DNA from: CAZSHX01 sp964606895
GTDB lineage: Bacteria; Bacteroidota; Ignavibacteria; Kapaibacteriales; UBA2268
Direction: 5' to 3'
NCBI GenBank assembly: GCA_964606895.1
Contig: CAZSHX010000030.1
Coordinates: forward strand, 1-51,941
Length of the DNA stretch: 51,941 bases
The position numbers were made by a program, and so were the translations under genes. Shown here in pieces: positions 26,090 to 34,521 of the stretch (its first letter is position 1; each line of letters opens with the position of its first letter). A model generated the notes under the pieces. The model had not been told where the DNA came from and searched no databases. It saw only the letters and a list, made by a program, of their open reading frames with translations.

Positions 26090-26626
26090 GAATTCTCCAA
26101 AATCAGAAATCTGTAATAGTTTTTAATATAATTTTAATTAGACAACAAAAAAGGAAAAAAATTGCAAAGAAAGAGGCAGAAAATATTTATTTCCTACATG
26201 ATTGATAAAGACAAGAAGAGTTTAGGTGTTAAGATGTTTGAAGAGAAGATTCTTTTCACTTCCAACTCTGCAATTTCAACTTTCAACTTCATCAAAGTTC
26301 TGATTACTGTATTTTTTGAATTTAAAAATTTTTTTCAGATGATATTTTTGGTCAAAAGCCAATAATTAATGAATACATCTTTGGAATCTCTTTATTCAAG
26401 GAATTGTCATTACACCATTCTTGAAAATCAAGTTCTGACGCAGAATTATGGATTTTTCTTTCCAATAGCATGACAAGATTTTTAACGATTTCGGACTACG
26501 CGAAATAAATTATTTTCACTTTTTGAAAATATTTTGAAAAAAACGTGAGACGTTTTTGCTTTTCATGTGTCTTAGTATATACGGAAGTGACAAATTTTGA
26601 AAAACTTATTTGGAATTGAGATTAAA
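26090..26626. other. Intergenic region between glnS and propeller remnant
   Basis: These 537 bases have no supported gene. Short frames exist on both strands (for example 39 codons on the minus strand ending near 26366) but show no family features. It contains an inverted copy of the CT-rich dispersed repeat (26213-26251) and a small hairpin AAAAACGT-GAG-ACGTTTTT (26539-26557) that could act as a weak terminator. Confidence 0.5.
26213..26251. repeat. Dispersed CT-rich repeat, copy 3 (inverted)
   Basis: Read on the minus strand this is TTCTCTTCAAACATCTTAA followed by CACCTAAACTCTTCT, resembling the tracts at 4587-4650 and 12815-12884. Confidence 0.45.
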
Positions 26627-26878
26627 ATGAAAAAATCAGTACTTATCGTTTTCTTTGTTTTGCTGCAAGCATCATATTCCCAATGGACAAAATGTGATAA
26701 ATATTCAGTCGGAGGCTATATTAATGGATTAGCAATTAGCGGAAATAAAATTTTCGCGGCTACTGATATTGGAATATTTATGTCACAGGATAATGCCGAT
26801 AGCTGGACAAAATTGAATCTCGGAATTCCAGAGAAATTTTCAGTTAGCTCAGTAACCGCAAAAGGAAATCTTATCTGA
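26627..26878 (+). pseudogene. 5' fragment of a propeller-family secreted gene
   Basis: The start is at the ATG giving MKKSVLIVFFVLLQ; the signal peptide ends YSQ and is followed by WTKCDKYSVGGYINGLAISG and SQDNADSWTKLN. This matches the N-terminus of the 706-residue repeat protein at 47827 (AQWKQCNS..., SSDNGINWSK). The frame ends after 83 residues exactly where sequence of a different, oppositely oriented gene begins. The rest of the gene is missing, so this is a truncated copy. Confidence 0.8.
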
Positions 26879-27273
26879 GCACGGATGTGACGGCTATGGT
26901 TGAAATGTGTGAAATCGGGCAAGATATTTACTCTTGTATATTGAATCGGGATATTATTGTCAAAGCTGTGATTAACCAATTTCATAAGTTCGCTTTGATT
27001 TTTCAAAGCCAGATGGCAAATCATGTAGGATTTGGTTGATGGAATTGAAGAAAAAGAGGACTTTTCGGCATCATGATGGCAGAACAGACATTTCATCTCG
27101 AAATCGCCTGAATGTTTTTTGTGGGAAAAAGCTACGGGCTGATTAGGGCTGAATCCGACATTTTTTATTGAATAATCGTAACCGAGATAAATTCCCGTGC
27201 AAAGAAAGAAAACCCACAGGACGGCTGTCGCAATCCTGATTTTGTATCTTCTGTCTTTTTTGCCCGTTCTCAT
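26878..27273 (-). pseudogene. Truncated ActA-like multiheme cytochrome (ACIII subunit)
   Basis: The N-terminus has one transmembrane helix (TAVLWVFFLCTGIYLGYDY), followed by FSPNQPVAFSHKKHSGDFEMKC, the pattern of ActA, the multiheme cytochrome of alternative complex III. The first heme site CLFCH is intact. The second reads SYMICH where CxxCH is expected, so its first Cys is lost (TAC, one change from TGC). After LPDFTHFNHSRHIRAQ, where the family continues to the next CxxCH, the frame runs into antisense sequence of the propeller fragment. The gene keeps about 130 of its codons and cannot be functional. Intact copies presumably lie elsewhere. Confidence 0.78.
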
Positions 27274-27438
27274 TGCTACTCAAATACAAAAATACAAAGA
27301 TACGAATAGATATTTTTTTATCAGTGGGATTTTGTAATATGGATGTGTTTTTATTTTTAAATCTGTTGGTTCTTTCAAAAGAATCAAATTTTTAAGTATT
27401 GAAATTACAGTTACTTCTCATCTATTCACAACTTCTTC

Positions 27439-27477
27439 TACGTAGTTATACGTAGAAAATCTACGTATAACTACGTA
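27439..27477. repeat. Perfect 18-bp inverted repeat built from TACGTA units
   Basis: The arm TACGTAGTTATACGTAGA (27439-27456) and its exact reverse complement (27460-27477) flank a 3-nt AAA loop. Each arm contains two copies of the self-complementary hexamer TACGTA, giving four in 39 bp. It lacks a following T run, so it is not an ordinary terminator. It could be a protein-binding site, a structured RNA or a small mobile-element relic. Confidence 0.8.
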
Positions 27478-27617
27478 TTTTTGTTATATTTTAACGAATT
27501 TTCTTGCTTTGTAATTTAATTATCATTATATTAGAACTGCTGACGAATAGAAGAACTCGATTTTAATTATTTATGAGTCTTGATATGGTTGCAGAATTTT
27601 TATATATGGGCTTAATG

Positions 27618-27627
27618 CCCCCCCCCC
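27618..27627. repeat. C10 homopolymer in intergenic region
   Basis: Ten consecutive C occur in AT-rich non-coding DNA, about 300 bp upstream of the Cys-rich T9SS gene. The region shows no open frame across it. Confidence 0.7.
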
Positions 27628-27770
27628 ATAACTCTACGTAAATCAACAGCTTACGCAATTTTCTTGCATTTAATATTCCCCTTAGAAAAATTTCAGAATT
27701 GCAATAAACCTAATTGCCCGATTCATTCACTTTTCGAAAGGGAAAAATCCTTATGATTGTCAATTAAAAA

Positions 27771-27803
27771 GCCGGATTTCATGTTTGTACCAAGAAATCC
27801 GGC
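27771..27803 (-). terminator. 10-bp hairpin, possible minus-strand terminator
   Basis: The stem GCCGGATTTC/GAAATCCGGC is perfect with a 13-nt loop. On the minus strand it is followed by TTTTTAATTG, as a terminator would be, but no minus-strand gene ends here. It may be a relic or act on an unrecognised transcript. Confidence 0.45.
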
Positions 27804-27845
27804 AAATATCAAGCAGTTAAATTGAACTCACGACGTTTTTTTGAG

Positions 27846-27882
27846 CCAACCTGACTTACAAAAATACGAAATTTCAGGTTGG
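27846..27882. repeat. 9-bp hairpin upstream of Cys-rich gene
   Basis: CCAACCTGA (27846-27854) and TCAGGTTGG (27874-27882) are perfect inverted copies around a 19-nt loop, 47 nt before the start codon at 27930. It could lie in the 5' leader of that gene. Confidence 0.5.
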
Positions 27883-27929
27883 TTTGAAAAGGTTAAATTA
27901 TTTTAACTAACAAATTTTTAAGGAAAAAA

Positions 27930-28901
27930 ATGACAACATTTATTAGAATTTTAATTTTTGTAGTAATGATGGCTTTTACTTCAAATAATTTGCTTGCTCA
28001 AGTTCCACCAATTCCATGTCCGCCACCCTGCACTGAAAACAACCAAAATTGGGGAACACCAGTATTCCATTCTTTTGAACCTGACCCAATCGGGTGTCCT
28101 GATTGTTGGATTGGCTATTGGGTTGTTAGTAAAATTTTCATTTGTGATGATGAAGATATTAGAGCTTTTCAAATAATTGACATCACTTGTTCACAAGAAT
28201 GCAGAAGTTGCTACACTACCAGGGAAATATTTCTGAAGGCATTTGAAAATGCATTTCTTCATTTGAGTTTTGGATATCCTGATCCGCCTACACTTGATCC
28301 TCCAAATCCACCTATTATACATTGTTGGGACAATGTTCGCTTTTTAAGTGCAAGTTGCTGGAGTGAACACTTTGTTCCTGGTGGGGTATTACCTGCACAT
28401 TATGAATTTTTTCCTTGTTCAAGTTATGTCTGTTGTAGCATGACCTATGAGATTTGCAATACCGGAACTGGTTTGACAATAACAGCCACAAGTACTCCTG
28501 AAGTAGGTTATGTCTGTTCATCGTCTCCAGAGTTTTGTTTTACGATTTGCGAATGGTTTAATTATGATGGTTATGTTCCAACACCATTCCCGAGAATTTC
28601 TATAAACGGAGAATCGGATAAAATATTCGATATCAATAATACTAAAAACATAGTATTGGTATCGCCAAACCCAGCTGATAGGCAAGTAACTTTTAATATT
28701 AATTCTTTTTACAAAGGTTTAATATCAATTACGATATATGATCTGCATGGAATGGTAATTTCAAAAACAGCACAAAGCAAAACAATATTTAATCAAGAAA
28801 TTAAAATTAATACTGGGAATTTGATTCCAGGTATTTATTATTATTCAATTGATAGAGATGTCAACAATCTAGCTCGGGGTTACTTTAGTATTATCCGTTA
28901 A
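27930..28901 (+). CDS. Small Cys-rich secreted protein with T9SS tail
   Basis: A 323-residue protein with a signal peptide (about 1-24, ending LLAQ) and an AAGGA site 7 nt before the ATG. The mature part has more than 20 Cys in CPxC, CxxC and CC arrangements. It contains a module (CWDNVRFLSASCWS ... CSSYVCCSMTYEIC) that also occurs in the 1020-residue protein at 41 (CFTNLRVVASDCWY ... CNTTSCCYATYYVC), with the preceding strand pattern shared too. The C-terminal about 90 residues begin VLVSPNPADRQ and end GIYYYSIDRD...GYFSIIR, a T9SS type A sorting domain. Function unknown; the regular Cys pairs suggest disulfide-stabilised surface modules. Confidence 0.85.
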   Translation: MTTFIRILIFVVMMAFTSNNLLAQVPPIPCPPPCTENNQNWGTPVFHSFEPDPIGCPDCWIGYWVVSKIFICDDEDIRAFQIIDITCSQECRSCYTTREIFLKAFENAFLHLSFGYPDPPTLDPPNPPIIHCWDNVRFLSASCWSEHFVPGGVLPAHYEFFPCSSYVCCSMTYEICNTGTGLTITATSTPEVGYVCSSSPEFCFTICEWFNYDGYVPTPFPRISINGESDKIFDINNTKNIVLVSPNPADRQVTFNINSFYKGLISITIYDLHGMVISKTAQSKTIFNQEIKINTGNLIPGIYYYSIDRDVNNLARGYFSIIR

Positions 28902-28915
28902 AAGTGAAATATTTT

Positions 28916-28959
28916 TGGGGTTTTCATTTAATTAAAATATTCCATGAATGGAAACCCCA
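28916..28959 (+). terminator. Probable terminator after Cys-rich gene
   Basis: TGGGGTTTTCAT and ATGGAAACCCCA pair over 12 positions with one mismatch. The hairpin starts 15 nt after the stop at 28901. The trailing sequence is AT-rich but has no clean T run. Confidence 0.5.
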
Positions 28960-28990
28960 CTCATTATAATATATTTTCAAAGAGGGAAAA

Positions 28991-30385
28991 ATGAAAAAAT
29001 TCTTAATTCTGTTTATTCTGACGTCAATTCCTATAATTGCTTACGACTACAAGGATTTATCCGACAATTGGAAAAATGTCGATTATTTTGCAAATTATTA
29101 TTTTAAGGGTTTGAGTTCTGCTGATTCTTTGAATATCATCACGTCAGGAAATTTATATGAGGGAGACGGACCTGTAATAAGATTATCTACTGACGGTGGG
29201 AACAACTGGCGAACTGTTTGGGCGGATACCTCAATATTTTATTTTGATTCTTTAGGTCATCCACATTATTCTTACAAACCTAAATATCATGTCGAATCTA
29301 TCGCATTCCCTGGAAAAGAATTAATTTTGGCAGGTTTCACCCGAGGAAGAATGTTAAGGTCAACAGATATGGGAATAGAATGGGATACTCTATCATTCAA
29401 TTCTATAAAAGCAATAAGAACTATTAATATGATTGATACTAAGTTTGGTGCGGCTCTTAATGATACAAACATTTTAATTACGCAAGACGGCGGCTTATCT
29501 TGGCGAATAACTCAACTTCCGGATACAGCCGTACGAAAGCAAATGTTTGAGATGCAGACTACATCATTAGGTAATATTTTAATCATAGCCGCTGGATATT
29601 TCGGCACTTCTTATGAATCTTATTTTTATAAAACTTCTGATTTCGGAGAAAATTGGAGTAGGTTTCCAACCGATTCGTTAGCATATAAAATTTACTTTTT
29701 TAATGATTCTCTTGGATGGGCCGGCGGTGGGTATTCAGTAACTGATACTGTTAAACATCATACTGATAAATTTGGAAGAATCTCGCATACTACCGATGGC
29801 GGAAAGACATGGGCAATTCAATTAAATATGGACGATACTTTAAAAAATGATAATGATTCTATAATAAGGGAGAATGAATACTTTTATTCTATCTCATTCA
29901 CAGATTCACTAAATGGTATTGCGACTAACGTAACCGCAATTTGGCGAACTTATGACGGTGGTAAATCGTGGGTTAAACAGACGAAGCAATTCTTAGCTGG
30001 TACAGATTATTTAGAAGAAGGGCCTAATTTAACATCTTTCAAGCAAGGAAATGCAATTGTAACCAGCTATCAGTTTAAAATATTCAAATATTTTTTAAAT
30101 GGAACGCATGTTGATGATGATATAGAAATGAATATTAATGAAAATGATATATTTATTTCCCCAATTCCCGCCACAGATTTTCTTGAAATAAATCTGCCTA
30201 TTGGAAACACGGAAGAGAATGTAGAAATCTTCTCAGTTTTGGGAGTAGAAATGAAGAACCCACCCCGACTGACTTCGTCAGGCACCCCTCCAGAGGGGAA
30301 TTTAAGAATTGATGTTTCGGTTTTGCCCCCCGGCGTTTATTTTGTGAGAGTGGGGGATAGAGTCGGGAAGTTTGTGAAGATATAG
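28991..30385 (+). CDS. Secreted YCF48-like beta-propeller protein with T9SS tail (paralogue)
   Basis: A 464-residue paralogue of the protein at 3155. The signal peptide is short (MKKFLILFILTSIPIIA), with GAGG about 8 nt upstream of the ATG. Six Asp-box-like turns are visible (STDGGNNWRT, STDMGIEWDT, TQDGGLSWRI, TSDFGENWSR, TTDGGKTWAI, TYDGGKSWVK). The T9SS tail begins ISPIPATDF and ends GVYFVRVGDRVGKFVKI, almost identical at the nucleotide level to the end of the gene at 3155. A palindromic element (30259-30303) is inserted in frame in its linker. It is likely secreted; the ligand is unknown. Confidence 0.88.
   Translation: MKKFLILFILTSIPIIAYDYKDLSDNWKNVDYFANYYFKGLSSADSLNIITSGNLYEGDGPVIRLSTDGGNNWRTVWADTSIFYFDSLGHPHYSYKPKYHVESIAFPGKELILAGFTRGRMLRSTDMGIEWDTLSFNSIKAIRTINMIDTKFGAALNDTNILITQDGGLSWRITQLPDTAVRKQMFEMQTTSLGNILIIAAGYFGTSYESYFYKTSDFGENWSRFPTDSLAYKIYFFNDSLGWAGGGYSVTDTVKHHTDKFGRISHTTDGGKTWAIQLNMDDTLKNDNDSIIRENEYFYSISFTDSLNGIATNVTAIWRTYDGGKSWVKQTKQFLAGTDYLEEGPNLTSFKQGNAIVTSYQFKIFKYFLNGTHVDDDIEMNINENDIFISPIPATDFLEINLPIGNTEENVEIFSVLGVEMKNPPRLTSSGTPPEGNLRIDVSVLPPGVYFVRVGDRVGKFVKI
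30259..30303. repeat. In-frame REP-like element in T9SS tail, copy 2
   Basis: Two small hairpins lie side by side: CTGAC-TTC-GTCAG (30269-30281) and CCCCTC-CA-GAGGGG (30285-30298), followed by AATTT. The second hairpin and its flank match 4431-4449 in the paralogous gene at the same point of the sorting domain. Confidence 0.72.
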
Positions 30386-30675
30386 TATTTTTTACTCTTG
30401 TTAAATAGCAATAAATAATCATTTCTTTCGTTAATTTTTGATTAATCGTTGATGAATATATTTATTCACACACTGACCATTAGTGACTGTGGACAAAGAA
30501 TTGACGTTTTCGATTTACTGTTGGAATTGTAAACTGTAAGAGTAGTGCATAGAGTTAGTAAGTTGAATGGATTTATGTACTTAAGTAAAAATTTATGCTA
30601 ACTGAAAAGAAAATGCATTTCTTAAGGACAAATTATAGGCAAAACAATCAAAAATCCAAGATAGAAAATCCCATA

Positions 30676-31935
30676 CTATCTGAAACTTTTTGCTCTGCCA
30701 AATCTCATTTTGGGTTTATTGCTTTCGGGTGGTTTTGGGCGGGAGTGACCTGAATTTCCGCTACCACGCTGTTGTTTGGGTGCTTTTTCGGGATTATGGT
30801 CTATCAATGGAAACGGGTGATTGTCAATTACCGGAATTCTTTTTGAAATTAATTTTTCGATGTCACGCAAATATTCTTTTTCTTCGGCATCGCAAAACGA
30901 ATAAGCTGTTCCCTTAGCTCCGGCTCTTCCTGTTCTTCCGATGCGGTGAACGTAAGTTTCGGAAATATTCGGCATTTCAAAATTGATGACGTATTCCAAA
31001 TCGTCAACATCAATTCCTCGTGCCGCTATATCGGTTGCAACCAAAACGCGGGTTGTTTGTTCCTTGAAATTAGTAAGGGCACGCTGTCTGGCATTTTGAG
31101 CCTTGTTGCCGTGTATTGCTTCAGCTTTGATGTTATTCTTCTGGAGAATTTTCACAACTTTGTCAGCACCATGTTTTGTGCGAGTAAAGACCAGAACGGT
31201 TTTGATTTTCTCATCTTTTAATATATCCAAAAGCAAAGAATTCTTATTTCCTTTGTCAACGTAAAACAGATATTGCTTGATAATATCTACCGTCAGTGAA
31301 TTTGGTGTAACCGAGACTTTTGCCGGATTGTGCAAAATAGTGCTCGCCAGCTTCACAATTTCAGGAGGCATGGTTGCAGAAAAGAAAAGAGATTGTCTTT
31401 TTTTCGGAAGAACAGCAAGCATTTTCTTAACGTCATGGATAAATCCCATATCGAGCATGCGGTCTGCCTCGTCCAGAACAAAAATTTCAATATCCCGCAA
31501 AGTTAAATAGCCCTGATTCATCAGGTCAAGAAGTCTGCCCGGAGTGGCAATGAGAATATCAACACCAATATTCAATGCATTAGTCTGAGGGTTTTGATTC
31601 ACACCGCCGAAAATCACGGTACTTGTTAATCCTGTATGTCTGCCGTAAGCTTTGAAACTTTCCTCAATTTGAATAGCAAGCTCTCGAGTCGGAGTAACTA
31701 TCAGGCTTCTGACTTTTCGTTTCTTGGCGTAAGTTTTATTTGCCGACAAAAGTTGGAGAATGGGAACGGCAAATGCCGCAGTTTTTCCCGTGCCTGTTTG
31801 TGCACAGCCGAGCAAGTCTGTACCTTGCAAAACAATAGGAATAGATTGAGCCTGAATTGGCGTTGGAACGGTATAACCTTCCTCGTGAATCGCTTTTAAA
31901 ATAGGTTCAATGATGTTTAGAGCTTTAAATAGCAT
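30676..31935 (-). CDS. DEAD-box RNA helicase, RhlE-like
   Basis: A 419-residue superfamily 2 helicase with Q motif (PTPIQAQSIP), motif I AQTGTGKT (Lys51), Ia PTRELAIQ, motif II DEAD (155-158), motif III SAT, and motif VI HRIGRTGRAG, followed by a short basic tail rich in Pro, Gly and Ser. It unwinds structured RNA in ribosome assembly or mRNA decay. The length and tail are typical of Bacteroidota RhlE-type enzymes. The assignment within the DEAD family is by resemblance only. It stands alone in its transcription unit. Confidence 0.95.
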   Translation of the reverse strand: MLFKALNIIEPILKAIHEEGYTVPTPIQAQSIPIVLQGTDLLGCAQTGTGKTAAFAVPILQLLSANKTYAKKRKVRSLIVTPTRELAIQIEESFKAYGRHTGLTSTVIFGGVNQNPQTNALNIGVDILIATPGRLLDLMNQGYLTLRDIEIFVLDEADRMLDMGFIHDVKKMLAVLPKKRQSLFFSATMPPEIVKLASTILHNPAKVSVTPNSLTVDIIKQYLFYVDKGNKNSLLLDILKDEKIKTVLVFTRTKHGADKVVKILQKNNIKAEAIHGNKAQNARQRALTNFKEQTTRVLVATDIAARGIDVDDLEYVINFEMPNISETYVHRIGRTGRAGAKGTAYSFCDAEEKEYLRDIEKLISKRIPVIDNHPFPLIDHNPEKAPKQQRGSGNSGHSRPKPPESNKPKMRFGRAKSFR

Positions 31936-32144
31936 GAATGTTTATCAATATTTTTTTGTTAAATTCTGTTTTCTTCGTCAAGTTTGTAATCCTCTGTCCT
32001 CATCAATTTGCGTTAACAAAAAAATCTTAAAAACAGGCTGGCAATTCGAAGTATGTCAGTGTAAGTGTATTTAGACGATTGGAACTTCAAATTAGTTTCT
32101 TTGAGGGATTTAACAATTTATTGAATGCAATATATAATAAGTTC

Positions 32145-32561
32145 TTATTTCAAAAATCTCTGAAGTATATCAGGAGTTGGAACCATGCATGAATCTCTTT
32201 TGCCGAATATTTTGTATCTTGAATTTGCTATAGCAGTGTAACAAAAATCTCTTATTGGTCTTGGTAAAATGATGAAAACATATAATAGTTTCCAAAGACC
32301 TCCCAATTCTCTCAATACTTTGAGTACTGCCTTTGATTTCGTGAAATAACAATTTTCACCTAATAAAACAAATGAATTGAAATCATCTTGCGGTAAATTG
32401 AATTTTTTGAGCAATGATTGACCAATTTCAGATTGCAATGAAGCAAACTTGAATTTTTGGGTTTGGTCTCGCTTGATTATAAACTGAACTGAAGAGTTGC
32501 ATAAGTTACAAACTCCGTCAAAAAGTAAAATGTATTTTCGGTTGTTTTTCAATTCTACCAT
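32145..32561 (-). CDS. DCC-family thiol-disulfide oxidoreductase-like protein (DUF393)
   Basis: A 138-residue protein starting LLFDGVCNLCNSSVQFI, the defining DxxCxxC motif of the DCC/DUF393 family (Asp15, Cys18, Cys21), with the family's C-terminal RD-containing end. These proteins are predicted thioredoxin-fold oxidoreductases; the physiological substrate is not known. Its start overlaps the end of the upstream membrane-protein gene by 7 nt, so the two are probably co-translated. Confidence 0.9.
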   Translation of the reverse strand: MVELKNNRKYILLFDGVCNLCNSSVQFIIKRDQTQKFKFASLQSEIGQSLLKKFNLPQDDFNSFVLLGENCYFTKSKAVLKVLRELGGLWKLLYVFIILPRPIRDFCYTAIANSRYKIFGKRDSCMVPTPDILQRFLK

Positions 32562-33166
32562 TTATTAATCAGTTGTTCTATTTGACCTGAAACAATATCC
32601 TGCTCAGTTATTGGCAGATTAACAATTCTGCCGTCCTTCAACTGCAATTGAATACCCCATTTCGCAGGATTTTTTTTGGCAAGTCTATTCGAACCAACAT
32701 CAGAAAAATTAACAGGTCTAACTTTTGAAATATTTGTTAACAGGAAATCTTCCTTGTCCGAATCAGGTAGATTTGTTGAGGAATAGCGAAGATTTTTCAC
32801 ATAAACGCCATAGAATCGAACTCGTTTATTTGTGATGGTGATAATTGAATTATCTCCGGTTTGTTTATGGATTAAGGTTTCTCCATCGTCAAGATTGGAT
32901 GCATCGCGGTTTGCGGCTTTAATAATTCTTTCTTTCTTTAAAATCATGAAACCGATAACGACCATCAGAATCCCGGCAAAGTAACTTCCGATAATGATTC
33001 CGACTCCATATTCTTTAAATATTGCAACTACGGATTCATTTTCAATTTGAAATTGTATCGGATAGTCAATGCCAGCCGCAATGGATAAAATTACTTTGAC
33101 GATAATAGGAACAAAACCGATGATTATTAAAACCCATGCAATCGCTAACTTGTTTGCTTTTTTCAT
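32555..33166 (-). CDS. Two-helix membrane protein with PH-like cytoplasmic domain
   Basis: A 203-residue protein with two transmembrane helices (about 8-30 and 53-76) and a soluble C-terminal part from about residue 95 (GETLIHKQTGDNSIITITNKRV) that resembles bacterial PH-domain proteins, where a short strand-rich core follows an ITNKR-type turn. No enzyme motif is seen. It is translationally coupled to the DCC-family gene, so a joint membrane role is possible but not shown. Confidence 0.65.
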   Translation of the reverse strand: MKKANKLAIAWVLIIIGFVPIIVKVILSIAAGIDYPIQFQIENESVVAIFKEYGVGIIIGSYFAGILMVVIGFMILKKERIIKAANRDASNLDDGETLIHKQTGDNSIITITNKRVRFYGVYVKNLRYSSTNLPDSDKEDFLLTNISKVRPVNFSDVGSNRLAKKNPAKWGIQLQLKDGRIVNLPITEQDIVSGQIEQLINKW

Positions 33167-33347
33167 TTTAATTCGAAATTAAGTTTTTGAGAAAATTTAA
33201 ATTAAATAATTTATTGGAATGAGCACCCATCAGCAAATTTGCCCATTACAGCTTCATTCCAAATCAAAAATAATATAATTAATATTCGGAACCAAAAAGA
33301 TTCTTTAAATTAATGAGAAAAACTGAAATTATCAGATCTGCAACGGC

Positions 33348-34277
33348 TTATTCTTTCTCGTCTCCGGCTTTGAATATATTGTCGAATTCCTTGGGAAGCG
33401 GTGTTTCGAAGTGCATAATCTTTTCAGTCATCGGATGCTTGAATTCCATCATATAAGCATGGAGACCAAGGCGGTTAATAGGATTATTCGTAGCACCGTA
33501 TTTCTTATCCCCGATTACACTGTGACCGATGTCCTGCATGTGTACACGAATTTGGTTTTTTCTGCCTGTTTCGAGTTTGATTTTCAGCAGAGAGTAGTTC
33601 TTGCTTGTTTTCAGTACGGTGAAGTGCGTAATAGCTTTTTGACCGTCATTTTCGACAGGACTGGAAGTAACAAGATAATTTTTGTTTTCGTAAAGCCATG
33701 ATGTAATCGTACCGCTTGGCTTTTCAACAAAACCTTCAACTACGGCAAAATAGCAACGTTCCATAACTGATTCCTGCCAGTCGGTTTGAAGAATGCGTTT
33801 TGCTTCGTAATCTTTGGCGTACATCATCAGTCCGCTGGTTTCGCGGTCCAGACGGTGCAGAACATATATTTGGTTGTCGGGGTCTTGTTCTTTGACATAA
33901 TCGCTCAAGTAACTGTATGCCGTCATTTCTTTTTCTTTGTCGGTAGCAATGGAGAGTAGTCCGCTTTCCTTTTTGATAACTATCAGATAAGTATCTTCGT
34001 AGATAATTGTAATGCCCTTCAGTTTAACTTCACGTTGCACTTTTTCTGTGCTGAAGCCAACACGCATGCCGGGTTCAAGGGGATGATTATAAAGTGTAAC
34101 TGCCCTGTTCTCAATTGAAATCTGCTTGTTGGTAAGTAATGACTTAATAGCAGTTCTGCTTTTCTCGGGAAAAATTCCGATAAGAAATTTCATCAATTCG
34201 GTCGGTTCTTTAACGGTGTAATATATTATCTTGCTCTTACCGGCTTTTTCTTTGGGATTTGCATCAGGAATACTCAT
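33348..34277 (-). CDS. RluA-family RNA pseudouridine synthase
   Basis: A 309-residue enzyme with an N-terminal S4-like RNA-binding region (about 25-80) and the RluA catalytic motif HRLDRETSG containing Asp144. Further family segments are DTYLIVIKKESGLL, LETGRKNQIRVHM and GDKKYGA. It converts uridine to pseudouridine in rRNA or tRNA; the precise site (RluC, RluD or other type) cannot be told from sequence alone. It is a monocistronic gene. Confidence 0.95.
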   Translation of the reverse strand: MSIPDANPKEKAGKSKIIYYTVKEPTELMKFLIGIFPEKSRTAIKSLLTNKQISIENRAVTLYNHPLEPGMRVGFSTEKVQREVKLKGITIIYEDTYLIVIKKESGLLSIATDKEKEMTAYSYLSDYVKEQDPDNQIYVLHRLDRETSGLMMYAKDYEAKRILQTDWQESVMERCYFAVVEGFVEKPSGTITSWLYENKNYLVTSSPVENDGQKAITHFTVLKTSKNYSLLKIKLETGRKNQIRVHMQDIGHSVIGDKKYGATNNPINRLGLHAYMMEFKHPMTEKIMHFETPLPKEFDNIFKAGDEKE

Positions 34278-34470
34278 TTTTGCCTTAATATTTTAAAAGT
34301 TACATGGAATCAAAGAGTTATAGAAGGATTTGCACGGTTAATATTTGGATTACCTTCCTAATTTTCGTTTTCTCATATTTTTCTCCAGAAATGCAAAATC
34401 AAGGCAACTGTCATCTAATTCTTTAGAATTTTTGGAAGAGCCTTCGGATTGTGTGTCTCTTCAACATAAA

Positions 34471-34500
34471 AAAAATCCCCGACAAATGCCGGGGATTTTT
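34471..34500 (-). terminator. Terminator of the 1441-residue surface protein gene
   Basis: An 11-bp stem AAAAATCCCCG/CGGGGATTTTT has an 8-nt loop. On the minus strand it ends in a T run. It lies 22 nt past the stop codon of the minus-strand gene that ends at 34522. Confidence 0.9.
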
Positions 34501-34521
34501 AAATTCGAGAATGGACATCAA

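Larger units (their letters stand above)
27274..27929. other. Structured intergenic region without genes
   Basis: These 656 bases have no supported coding frame. They hold an 18-bp-arm inverted repeat (27439-27477), a C10 tract (27618-27627) and two hairpins (27771-27803 and 27846-27882) before the RBS AAGGA and start of the Cys-rich gene at 27930. The region upstream of that gene is therefore the most structured non-coding DNA in the window. Confidence 0.6.

Noticed and set aside
26162..26365. 67-codon open frame downstream of glnS start region
   Set aside because: Overlaps the CT-rich repeat, has low-complexity hydrophobic content and no start signal or homology features.
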